Shown here: piece by piece, positions 1 through 5,215 of the stretch | How positions within the stretch are numbered: the first letter of the stretch is position 1 | Layout: each line of letters starts with the position of its first letter | Assembly: GCA_030040215.1 (NCBI GenBank) | Contig: JASHUD010000214.1 | Location: 1-5,215, forward strand | Source of the DNA: Methylovirgula sp. | GTDB taxonomy: Bacteria; Pseudomonadota; Alphaproteobacteria; Rhizobiales; Beijerinckiaceae | Length of the DNA stretch: 5,215 bases | Direction: 5' to 3' | The notes under the pieces: model-generated | What the model was told of the DNA's origin: nothing | Databases searched by the model: none | Seen by the model: only the letters and a program-made list of their open reading frames with translations | Translations under genes and position numbers: made by a program

Positions 1-546
1 ACCAGCGATCCCGACGCGGTGGCGAAGGCCGACCGCGTGGTGTTGCCCGGCGTCGGCGCGTTCGCCGATTGCCGCCACGGCCTCGATGCCTTGCCGGGAA
101 TGATCGACGCGTTGAACGAAACCGTCGTCGCGAAAGGCCGGCCGTTTCTCGGCATCTGCGTCGGCATGCAGCTCATGGCCGAACGCGGCCTCGAATACGA
201 AACGACGCCCGGTCTTGGCTGGATCGGCGGCGACGTCGCGGCGATCGCGCCCGCCGATCCGCGCTTGAAGATCCCGCACATGGGTTGGAACACGCTCGAC
301 GCGCGGCAGGACCACGCGGTGCTTGCCGGAATCCCGACCGGCCCCGGCGGGCTGCACGCCTATTTCGTGCATTCCTATGCATTCACCGGCGTCGCGCCGG
401 ACGAAGTCGTTGCCGCAACCGAGTACGGCGGTCCGATCGTGGCGATCGTCGGGCGCGACAACATGGTGGGCACGCAATTCCATCCCGAAAAGAGCCAGAG
501 GCTCGGCCTTGCTTTGCTCGCCAATTTTCTGCGATGGCGGCCGTGA
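1..546 (+). CDS. hisH: Imidazole glycerol phosphate synthase, glutaminase subunit HisH (5' end missing)
   Basis: HisH is the class I glutamine amidotransferase subunit that hydrolyses glutamine and channels ammonia to HisF for synthesis of imidazole glycerol phosphate and AICAR in histidine biosynthesis (cytoplasm). The frame is open from base 1 and 181 residues are visible. The family is usually a little over 200 residues, so roughly 30-35 N-terminal residues lie outside the window; the GTG at 19 is an internal valine codon, not the start. Seen directly: the LPGVGAFADC oxyanion-side motif, the nucleophile motif GICVGMQ (Cys codon 157-159), the HAYFVHSY segment, and the GTQFHPEKS motif carrying the catalytic His (481-483) and Glu (487-489). 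The full catalytic triad is therefore present. The TGA stop (544-546) overlaps the start of hisA, which implies translational coupling. Identification is secure; only the missing 5' end is uncertain. Confidence 0.97.
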   Translation, partial: TSDPDAVAKADRVVLPGVGAFADCRHGLDALPGMIDALNETVVAKGRPFLGICVGMQLMAERGLEYETTPGLGWIGGDVAAIAPADPRLKIPHMGWNTLDARQDHAVLAGIPTGPGGLHAYFVHSYAFTGVAPDEVVAATEYGGPIVAIVGRDNMVGTQFHPEKSQRLGLALLANFLRWRP

Positions 547-1286
547 TCCTCATCCCGGCGATCGATCTGAAAAACGGCGAATGCGTGCGCCTGGTGCACG
601 GCGATATGCAGCGGGCGACAGTCTTCAACGCCGATCCGGCGGCGCAGGCGGAGATTTTCGCGCGTCAGGGGTTCGAATATCTCCATATCGTCGATCTCGA
701 CGGCGCCTTTGCCGGCAAGCCGATGAACGCGCGCGCGATCGAAGCGATCTTGGCGCGCGTAGAAATTCCGATGCAGCTCGGCGGCGGCATACGCGATCTT
801 GCGACCATCGAAGCGTGGCTCGACAAGGGTGTCGCCCGCGTGATTATCGGCACGGCGGCGGTGCGCGATCCCGAACTTGTGCGCGGCGCGGCGCGGCGCT
901 TTCCCGACCGGATCGCGGTCGGGATCGATGCGCGCGATGGAAAAGTCGCGGTCGAAGGCTGGGCAAAGAGCACGGAAATGAGCGTGATCGAGCTCGGCCG
1001 CAGTTTCGAGGATGCGGGCGTCGCGGCGATCGTCTATACCGACATCGGCCGCGACGGCGCTTTGAAGGGACTGAATGTGGAAGCAACCATGGCTTTGGCC
1101 GACGCGATCTCGGTTCCGGTCATCGCCTCGGGCGGGCTCGCCTCGCTCGAGGACGTGGAGAGATTGCTGATGCCCGATTGTGCGAAGCTTAAGGGTGCGA
1201 TCACCGGCCGCGCGCTCTACGACGGACGGCTCGACGCCAAGGCGGCCTTGGCGCTCATCCGCGCGGCGGAGAAAAACCTTGCTTAA
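543..1286 (+). CDS. hisA: Phosphoribosylformimino-AICAR-phosphate isomerase (ProFAR isomerase) HisA
   Basis: HisA catalyses the Amadori rearrangement of ProFAR to PRFAR, the substrate of the HisF-HisH complex. It is a cytoplasmic (beta/alpha)8 barrel. From the GTG at 543 the product is 247 residues, a normal length, and begins MILIPAIDLK. This places the two catalytic aspartates at residues 8 (PAID) and 129 (GIDARDG). The half-barrel phosphate-binding motifs LGGGIR (79-84) and ASGGL (195-199) are visible, as is TDIGRDGALKG (166-176). Start choice: the GTG at 543 forms a GTGA overlap with the hisH stop and matches the conserved family N-terminus. An in-frame ATG at 534 would add three residues (MAA) and is a real alternative; neither has a clear Shine-Dalgarno sequence. 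The TAA stop (1284-1286) overlaps the start of hisF by 8 bases. Confidence 0.96.
   Translation: MILIPAIDLKNGECVRLVHGDMQRATVFNADPAAQAEIFARQGFEYLHIVDLDGAFAGKPMNARAIEAILARVEIPMQLGGGIRDLATIEAWLDKGVARVIIGTAAVRDPELVRGAARRFPDRIAVGIDARDGKVAVEGWAKSTEMSVIELGRSFEDAGVAAIVYTDIGRDGALKGLNVEATMALADAISVPVIASGGLASLEDVERLLMPDCAKLKGAITGRALYDGRLDAKAALALIRAAEKNLA
1268..1271 (+). promoter_or_regulatory. Shine-Dalgarno sequence fixing the TTG start of hisF
   Basis: GGAG lies within the last codons of hisA, seven bases before the TTG at 1279. No ATG or GTG near this point gives the conserved HisF N-terminus. This motif and the family-conserved start LKARLIPCLDVKDG together support the TTG. Confidence 0.7.
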
Positions 1287-2064
1287 GGCGCGCTTGATCC
1301 CTTGTCTCGACGTGAAGGACGGCCGCGTCGTCAAAGGCGTCAACTTCGTCGATCTGCGCGATGCCGGCGATCCGGTCGCCTGCGCGATCGCCTACGACGC
1401 GGCGGGCGCCGACGAGCTCTGCTTTCTCGATATCACCGCGAGCCATGAAAACCGCGCCATTCTCCTCGATGTCGTCAAGCGCACGGCGGAAGCCTGTTTC
1501 ATGCCGCTTACCGTGGGCGGCGGCGTGCGCACGCTGGACGACATCCGCAATCTTCTGCTTGCCGGCGCCGACAAGGTCTCGATCATGACCGCCGCCGTCG
1601 GCAACCGCGATCTCGTGCGCGTCGCGGCGGAGAAATTCGGCAGCCAGTGCATTGTCGTTGCGATCGACGCCAAGGAAACCGTGCCCGGACATTGGGAGAT
1701 CTTTACGCACGGCGGACGCAAGCCCACGGGCCTCGACGCGCTCGCCTACGCGCGCGAAGTCGCGAGCCTCGGGGCGGGCGAGATCCTGCTCACTTCGATG
1801 GACCGCGATGGCACGAAATCGGGCTTCGATCTCAGGCTGACCCGCGCCGTCGTCGATGCGGTGGGCGTGCCGGTCATCGCCTCGGGAGGAGTCGGCACGC
1901 TCGATCATCTCGTCGAAGGGCTGCGCGACGGCGGGGCCAGCGCCGTGCTCGCCGCCTCGATCTTCCATTTCGGCGAATTCAGCATCGCAGATGCCAAGCG
2001 CCATATGGCGCGCGCCGGAATCGCCGTGCGCCTCGACGGCGTGGCCGTCGCAGCCGCCGCCTGA
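1279..2064 (+). CDS. hisF: Imidazole glycerol phosphate synthase, cyclase subunit HisF
   Basis: HisF is the cyclase subunit of IGP synthase. It uses ammonia supplied by HisH to convert PRFAR into imidazole glycerol phosphate (to histidine) and AICAR (to purines). With the TTG start the product is 261 residues, close to the usual 250-260, and begins MLKARLIPCLDVKDG. The catalytic aspartates fall exactly at the family positions, D11 (CLDVKDG) and D130 (VAIDAK). Also visible are VGGGVR (79-84), LLTSMDRDGTKSG (170-182), ASGGVG (201-206) and AASIFHFGEF (225-234), which form the phosphate sites and the C-terminal half barrel. One oddity is SIMTAAV at 101-107, where the family normally has SIN(S/T)AAV, giving Met at position 103. 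The longer open frame back to 1180 lies inside hisA and has no family similarity. The gene overlaps hisA by 8 bases, and its stop overlaps the hisE Shine-Dalgarno sequence. Confidence 0.97.
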   Translation: MLKARLIPCLDVKDGRVVKGVNFVDLRDAGDPVACAIAYDAAGADELCFLDITASHENRAILLDVVKRTAEACFMPLTVGGGVRTLDDIRNLLLAGADKVSIMTAAVGNRDLVRVAAEKFGSQCIVVAIDAKETVPGHWEIFTHGGRKPTGLDALAYAREVASLGAGEILLTSMDRDGTKSGFDLRLTRAVVDAVGVPVIASGGVGTLDHLVEGLRDGGASAVLAASIFHFGEFSIADAKRHMARAGIAVRLDGVAVAAAA

Positions 2065-2073
2065 GGAGCGCCG

Positions 2074-2394
2074 ATGAGCAAGTTCACCCTCGACGACCTT
2101 GCCGCGATCATCGCCGCGCGCGCCGGCGCGAAGGCCGAGACTTCCTATACCAAGACGCTGCTCGATGGCGGGACGCCGCGCGCCGCAAAAAAAATGGGCG
2201 AGGAGGCGGTCGAGGTCATCGTTGCCGCGCTCCATGACAGCCGCGAGGCGCTCGTCAACGAGAGCGCCGACCTTCTCTACCATCTGCTGGTGCTTCTCCA
2301 ATCGCGCGGCATTGCCCTCGACGAGATCTTGGCCGAGCTGGAGCGGCGGACGGCACGCTCCGGCCACGAAGAAAAAGCTTCCCGCAAAAGCTGA
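2074..2394 (+). CDS. hisE: Phosphoribosyl-ATP pyrophosphatase HisE
   Basis: HisE hydrolyses phosphoribosyl-ATP to phosphoribosyl-AMP and pyrophosphate, the second step of histidine biosynthesis. It is an all-alpha MazG-like NTP pyrophosphohydrolase that needs divalent metal. The product is 106 residues, typical for a stand-alone HisE rather than a HisIE fusion. The metal-binding helices are visible: KKMGEEAVEV (residues 39-48, with E43, E44 and E47) and ESADLLYHLLVLL (63-75, with E63 and D66). The ATG is preceded by GAGGAG (2063-2068) with five bases of spacing. That sequence overlaps the hisF stop, so translation is probably coupled. The last codons and the stop lie inside a strong hairpin (2378-2405). 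A run of eight A residues (2187-2194) falls in the AKKM codons and is unusual in such GC-rich DNA, but the frame is intact. Confidence 0.96.
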   Translation: MSKFTLDDLAAIIAARAGAKAETSYTKTLLDGGTPRAAKKMGEEAVEVIVAALHDSREALVNESADLLYHLLVLLQSRGIALDEILAELERRTARSGHEEKASRKS

Positions 2395-2405
2395 ATTGCG
2401 GGAAG
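2378..2405. terminator. Perfect 10-bp hairpin enclosing the hisE stop codon (possible terminator or mRNA-stabilising stem)
   Basis: CTTCCCGCAA (2378-2387) and TTGCGGGAAG (2396-2405) are perfect reverse complements around an 8-base loop, AAGCTGAA, which contains the hisE TGA (2392-2394). On the plus strand no T-run follows (ATTGTCCC), so it is not a classical intrinsic terminator for the his operon. Read on the minus strand, the stem is followed by CTTTTTC, which looks more like an intrinsic terminator for antisense transcription. It could also protect the 3' end of the his mRNA or dampen read-through into coaA. The structure is certain from sequence; its role is inferred. Confidence 0.6.
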
Positions 2406-2460
2406 ATTGTCCCAGGCACGAAGCACCAGAAGTTCCGCCGCCCCGCGTACCCGGCGCGGC

Positions 2461-2465
2461 AGGAG
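2461..2465 (+). promoter_or_regulatory. Shine-Dalgarno sequence fixing the coaA start
   Basis: AGGAG sits seven bases before the ATG at 2473. The open frame continues upstream to the TTG at 2407, but that extension is low-complexity and Arg/Ser-rich. This strong ribosome binding site and the 316-residue length favour the ATG at 2473. Confidence 0.75.
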
Positions 2466-2472
2466 AAGTCGG

Positions 2473-3423
2473 ATGGACGAACGCGTCGCGATCCTTTCGC
2501 CCTACCATCGCTTCACGCGAAGCGAATGGGCGGCGTTGCGCGCCGACACGCCGCTTACCTTGAGCCTCGACGATTTGAGCAAGCTTCGCTCGCTCAACGA
2601 CCCGATTTCTCTCGAGGAGGTCGTTGCGATCTATCTGCCGCTGTCGCGTTTGCTGGCTCTTTACGTCGCCGCGACCCAAGGCCTCTTCAAGGCGACGCAG
2701 CGTTTTCTCGGCGCCGAGGACGGCAAGATGCCGTACATCATCGGCGTCGCCGGTTCGGTCGCGGTCGGCAAATCGACGCTGTCGCGCGTCATGCGCGCGC
2801 TGCTGTCGCGCTGGCCGAACACGCCGAAAGTCGAGCTCATCACGACCGATGGGTTTCTCTATCCGAACGCCGTTCTCGAAGCCGAAGGGCTGATGGAAAA
2901 GAAGGGCTTTCCGGAGAGCTATGACGGCGCCGCGCTGCTGCGTTTCCTGCACGACGTAAAGGCCGGGACGCGCAACGTGCGCGCTCCCGTCTATTCGCAT
3001 CTGACCTACGATGTCGTTTCCGAGGAAAGCGTCATCGTCGATCGCCCCGACATTCTGATCGTCGAGGGGCTGAACGTGCTGCTGCCCGGCAGGCCGCCGC
3101 GCGACGGGCGGCCGAGCGCCTTCGTCTCCGATTTCTTCGACTTCTCCGTCTATCTTCACGCCGACGAGGCCGATCTCGAACAATGGTACGTCGAGCGCTT
3201 CCTGCGGCTGCGGCAAACCTCGTTCCGCGATCCGCGTTCCTATTTCCGCAAATATGCGGATGTCGGCGAAGCCGAGGCGACGGCCGTCGCCCGCGACATC
3301 TGGACGAAAATCAATCTACGCAATCTGCACGATAACATTTTGCCGACGCGCGCCCGCGCCAATCTCGTGCTGACCAAGGGCGCCAGCCATTCGGTCGAGA
3401 TGGTGGAACTGAGGAAGCTTTAG
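2473..3423 (+). CDS. coaA: Type I pantothenate kinase CoaA
   Basis: CoaA phosphorylates pantothenate with ATP to 4'-phosphopantothenate, the first and usually rate-controlling step of coenzyme A synthesis (cytoplasm). The product is 316 residues, the same length as the E. coli enzyme. The Walker A P-loop GSVAVGKS is at residues 94-101 (Lys100), directly after the strand YIIGVA. The segment LITTDGFLYPN follows, then GFPESYD, the pantothenate-side region PVYSHLTYDVV, the strand ILIVEGLNVL, FDFSVYLHADEADLEQWYVERF, and NLHDNILPTRARANLVLTK near the C-terminus. All are hallmarks of the bacterial type I family, which is typically feedback-inhibited by CoA. The gene starts 78 bases after hisE and may share the his transcript; I see no convincing promoter in that gap. 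coaA next to the his genes is, from memory, a recurrent alphaproteobacterial arrangement. The TAG stop is followed by the palindromic repeat at 3437-3517. Confidence 0.97.
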   Translation: MDERVAILSPYHRFTRSEWAALRADTPLTLSLDDLSKLRSLNDPISLEEVVAIYLPLSRLLALYVAATQGLFKATQRFLGAEDGKMPYIIGVAGSVAVGKSTLSRVMRALLSRWPNTPKVELITTDGFLYPNAVLEAEGLMEKKGFPESYDGAALLRFLHDVKAGTRNVRAPVYSHLTYDVVSEESVIVDRPDILIVEGLNVLLPGRPPRDGRPSAFVSDFFDFSVYLHADEADLEQWYVERFLRLRQTSFRDPRSYFRKYADVGEAEATAVARDIWTKINLRNLHDNILPTRARANLVLTKGASHSVEMVELRKL

Positions 3424-3436
3424 GCCTGTTTGGAGC

Positions 3437-3517
3437 CGTCGTTGCGAGGAGCGCAGCGACGAAGCAATCCAGAGCCGCCGGAAGATTCTGGATTGCTTCG
3501 CTTCGCTCGCAATGACG
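3437..3517. repeat. Imperfect palindromic (REP-like) intergenic repeat between convergent genes
   Basis: The two arms, 3437-3473 and 3487-3517, are inverted copies around a 13-base centre. The inner 14 bases match perfectly (3460-3473 against 3487-3500). The outer 12 match except for one G-T pair (3437-3448 against 3506-3517). Between these blocks the left arm carries six extra bases. The left arm can also fold alone: CGTCGTTGCG (3437-3446) pairs with CGCAGCGACG (3452-3461) across AGGAG, with one wobble pair. Translated on the minus strand it gives the LRAKRSNP and LLRRCAPRND strings that often appear as spurious proteins in alphaproteobacterial genomes, which marks it as a dispersed repeat family. 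It lies 13 bases after the coaA stop and 9 bases beyond the kinase gene stop, so it may act as a bidirectional transcription barrier. No T-run is present. Confidence 0.85.
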
Positions 3518-3526
3518 CGTTCGTCC

Positions 3527-4525
3527 TCACCCCAATCCGTTCTCCGCGGCGAGCGCCCGAAGGTCGGTTTGCGGCCGTGCGCCGTAATGCTGGATGACCT
3601 CGGCGGCGGCGAGCGCGCCGAGCCTTGCGCAATCGATGAGATCGCGCGCCTTGGCGAGACCGGTGAGAAAGCCCGCGGCGAAAAGATCGCCGGCGCCGGT
3701 CGTGTCGACGACCTTTTCGACGGGAAAGGCTTTGGTCACATGCGTCTCCTCGCGCGTGACGACGAGCGCGCCCTTTTCCGAGCGCGTCACGACCGCGAGG
3801 ATATCCTCGTCGCGCAATTGCGCGACGGCCGTGCCGAAATCTGCCGTTTCGTAGAGCGCATGAAGTTCGCGCTCGTTGGCGAAGAGAATATCGACGCTGC
3901 CGTCGCGGATCAGCGTCAGGAACTCGTCGCGATAGCGCTCGACGCAGAAGGAATCGGAAAGGCTCAACGCCACGCGCCGCCCGGCCGCGTGGGCGACGTC
4001 GGTCGCCTTGAGGAAAGCGGACTTGGCCGCCGGCGGGTCCCAGAGATAGCCTTCGAGATAGGAAATTTTTGCCGCGGCGATGAGATCGGGATCGACGTCG
4101 TCCTCGCCTAGGAACTGACAGGCGCCGAGATAGGTGCTCATCGTGCGCTGCCCGTCGGGGGTCACCAGCACGAGACAGCGTCCGGTTGCCGGCCCCGCCG
4201 CGGCCGGTGCGGCAGCGAACGCCACGCCCGCGGCGCGGATGTCGTGCGAAAACATTTCGCCGACCCGGTCGGCTTTCACCTTGCCGACGAAGGCCGCCCG
4301 GCAGCCGAGTTTCGCCGCGCCGATGATCGTATTGGCGGCCGAGCCGCCCGAGACGACGGTCGTTTGGCCCATGGCGCGGTAGAGCTTCTCGGCCGCGGTC
4401 TCATCGACGAGCCGCATCGTGCCCTTGGCAAGGCCATGCGCGACGAGGAAATCATCGTCGCAGGGCGCGATTACGTCGACGATCGCGTTGCCCAGCCCGA
4501 CGACGTCGTAATGGGTCGAATCCAT
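3527..4525 (-). CDS. PfkB-family sugar/nucleoside kinase, adenosine kinase-like
   Basis: This is a ribokinase/PfkB-fold kinase that transfers ATP phosphate to a sugar or nucleoside hydroxyl. The best match in style is the alphaproteobacterial group annotated as adenosine kinase (adenosine to AMP, purine salvage), but substrate cannot be proved from sequence. From the ATG at 4525 the product is 332 residues, normal for the family. Seen: the N-terminal strand YDVVGLGNAIVDVIA (6-20), PfkB signature 1 with GGSAANT (60-66), GKVKADRVG (81-89), the lid and substrate region TYLGACQFL (131-139), YLEGYLWDPP (156-165), and PfkB signature 2 with DTTGAGD (274-280), whose last Asp (280) is the expected catalytic base followed by LFAAGF. 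An upstream in-frame ATG at 4564 would add 13 residues without family similarity. Neither start has a strong Shine-Dalgarno sequence. It lies downstream of cysK on the same strand and is probably co-transcribed with it; it converges on coaA. Confidence 0.92.
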   Translation of the reverse strand: MDSTHYDVVGLGNAIVDVIAPCDDDFLVAHGLAKGTMRLVDETAAEKLYRAMGQTTVVSGGSAANTIIGAAKLGCRAAFVGKVKADRVGEMFSHDIRAAGVAFAAAPAAAGPATGRCLVLVTPDGQRTMSTYLGACQFLGEDDVDPDLIAAAKISYLEGYLWDPPAAKSAFLKATDVAHAAGRRVALSLSDSFCVERYRDEFLTLIRDGSVDILFANERELHALYETADFGTAVAQLRDEDILAVVTRSEKGALVVTREETHVTKAFPVEKVVDTTGAGDLFAAGFLTGLAKARDLIDCARLGALAAAEVIQHYGARPQTDLRALAAENGLG

Positions 4526-4527
4526 GC

Positions 4528-4556
4528 GGGCTCGGTTGATTGGCCAAAGCGAGCCC
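4528..4556 (-). other. Short inverted repeat just upstream of the kinase start codon
   Basis: On the minus strand GGGCTCG (4556-4550) and CGAGCCC (4534-4528) form a perfect 7-bp stem with a 15-base loop, ending two bases before the ATG at 4525. The loop includes the palindrome TTGGCCAA (4540-4547). If it formed in mRNA it would bury the only weak GAG ribosome-binding candidate. If the alternative start at 4564 were used, it would lie inside the coding region. It may be chance in GC-rich DNA. Confidence 0.35.
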
Positions 4557-4611
4557 TCTGGCATTCGAGGCGGACGCGGTCAAGCCGGCGCTTTGCCGAC
4601 ATCCGAGCGCT

Positions 4612-5215
4612 TCAAAGCCCGTCGAACAGCGCGGTGGAGAGGTAGCGTTCGGCGAACGAAGGGACGACGAGGACGATGTTTTTGCCGGCGAATTCCGGGC
4701 GTAGGCCCACTTCGACAGCCGCCGCGACTGCGGCGCCCGAAGAAATGCCGACCGGGATGCCCTCGATTCGGGCAACCAGCCGGGCCGTATCGAAAGCTGT
4801 TTGATTACCGACAGTTACGACCTCATCGATCAGGCTGCGATCGAGAATCGAGGGAATGAAGCCGGCGCCGATGCCTTGGATCTTATGCGGTCCGGGCTGA
4901 CCGCCCGAGAGAACCGCCGAATCTTCCGGCTCGACTGCGACGATCCGCAACGAGGGCCGGCGCGGCTTCAAGACCTGCGCCACACCGGTAATCGTCCCGC
5001 CGGTGCCCACGGCGGAGACGAATACGTCGATTTCGCCATGCGTATCGTTCCAGATTTCTTCCGCGGTGGTGCGCCGATGGATCTCGGAATTGGCGAGATT
5101 GTCGAACTGCTGCGGGATGGCGGCGCCGGGAATGGTGTTCGCGAGTTCCTGCGCCTTGGTAATGGCGCCCTTCATGCCCTGCGGAGCGGGGGTGAGCACC
5201 AGTTCCGCGCCCAGC
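4612..5215 (-). CDS. cysK: Cysteine synthase A (O-acetylserine sulfhydrylase), 5' end missing
   Basis: CysK is a PLP-dependent enzyme that makes cysteine from O-acetylserine and sulfide, the final step of assimilatory sulfate reduction (cytoplasm). The frame is open to the window edge. The first full codon is at 5214 and the visible protein starts LGAELVLTPAPQGMKGAI, so the GTG at 5199 is an internal valine. About 200 C-terminal residues are visible of a family total near 310-325. The missing part would hold the PLP-binding lysine and the substrate-binding TSGNTG loop. Seen: SAVGTGGTITG, the glycine loop that grips the PLP phosphate; HKIQGIGAGFIP; GISSGAA, whose serine contacts the PLP ring nitrogen in the family; and the C-terminal end PSFAERYLSTALFDGL. 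CysK is favoured over CysM and cystathionine beta-synthase by the QGIGAGFIP and ERYLSTALF signatures. It stops 86 bases before the kinase start. Confidence 0.95.
   Translation of the reverse strand, partial: LGAELVLTPAPQGMKGAITKAQELANTIPGAAIPQQFDNLANSEIHRRTTAEEIWNDTHGEIDVFVSAVGTGGTITGVAQVLKPRRPSLRIVAVEPEDSAVLSGGQPGPHKIQGIGAGFIPSILDRSLIDEVVTVGNQTAFDTARLVARIEGIPVGISSGAAVAAAVEVGLRPEFAGKNIVLVVPSFAERYLSTALFDGL

Noticed and set aside
69..533. Upstream in-frame extension of hisA
   Set aside because: This stretch is hisH read in another frame and is very Arg-rich; HisA similarity begins only at ILIPAIDLK.
375..1343. A 322-codon open frame on the minus strand opposite hisH and hisA
   Set aside because: Composition is typical of an antisense shadow (many Arg, Ala, Asp and His), with no motif and no ribosome binding site.
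2438..2462. GC-rich partial inverted repeat (GCCGC ... GCGGC) before coaA
   Set aside because: Only about five pairs form before a mismatch and no T-run follows; this is expected by chance at this base composition.
1255..3216. A 653-codon open frame on the minus strand across hisF, hisE and coaA
   Set aside because: It lies antisense to three clearly conserved genes, its product is low-complexity and rich in Arg, Asp and Gly, and it resembles no family. Long stop-free antisense frames are expected in GC-rich coding DNA.
3420..3632. Small minus-strand open frame of 70 codons containing LRAKRSNP and LLRRCAPRND
   Set aside because: It is a translation of the palindromic repeat plus the antisense of nothing but the kinase gene's 3' end in another frame; this string is a known type of spurious protein call.
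3512..4111. A 199-codon plus-strand open frame opposite the PfkB-family kinase
   Set aside because: It is antisense to a gene with both PfkB signatures and has no recognisable motif of its own.
1..5215. Search for a defence, mobile or otherwise new system
   Set aside because: Every substantial stretch is explained by recognised core metabolic genes and one intergenic repeat; there is no unexplained coding region in which such a system could reside.

Overview
This 5.2 kb window is GC-rich, densely packed bacterial chromosome. It most likely comes from an alphaproteobacterium, probably of the Hyphomicrobiales (Rhizobiales) type. That placement is inferred from the hisH-hisA-hisF-hisE-coaA gene order, the style of the protein sequences, and a palindromic intergenic repeat whose translated form (LRAKRSNP.../LLRRCAPRND) is common in such genomes. 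All genes found are core metabolic genes. I see no prophage, transposase, CRISPR array, rRNA or tRNA.

Layout, plus strand (1-3423): the 3' part of hisH (cut by the window's left edge), then hisA, hisF and hisE, followed after 78 bases by coaA. HisH and HisF form imidazole glycerol phosphate synthase. HisA makes the HisF substrate, and HisE acts earlier in the same pathway on phosphoribosyl-ATP. hisH/hisA and hisA/hisF overlap by a few bases, and the hisE Shine-Dalgarno sequence overlaps the hisF stop codon, so the four genes look like one translationally coupled operon. coaA encodes type I pantothenate kinase, the first step of coenzyme A synthesis. It has its own strong Shine-Dalgarno sequence and may be read from the his transcript. 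A perfect 10-bp hairpin surrounds the hisE stop codon, just before coaA.

Layout, minus strand (3527-5215): the 3' part of a cysteine synthase gene (cysK, cut by the right edge) is followed downstream by a PfkB-family kinase of the adenosine kinase-like type. The 86-base gap between them has no clear terminator, so they may be co-transcribed. This unit converges on coaA, and the 103 bases between the two 3' ends are mostly filled by the imperfect palindromic repeat.

The window reads as ordinary housekeeping DNA, and I found no convincing undescribed system. The points most worth a second look are the hairpin around the hisE stop codon, the repeat between the convergent genes, and a methionine at a HisF position that is normally asparagine. 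No stretch longer than 300 bases lacks a gene.
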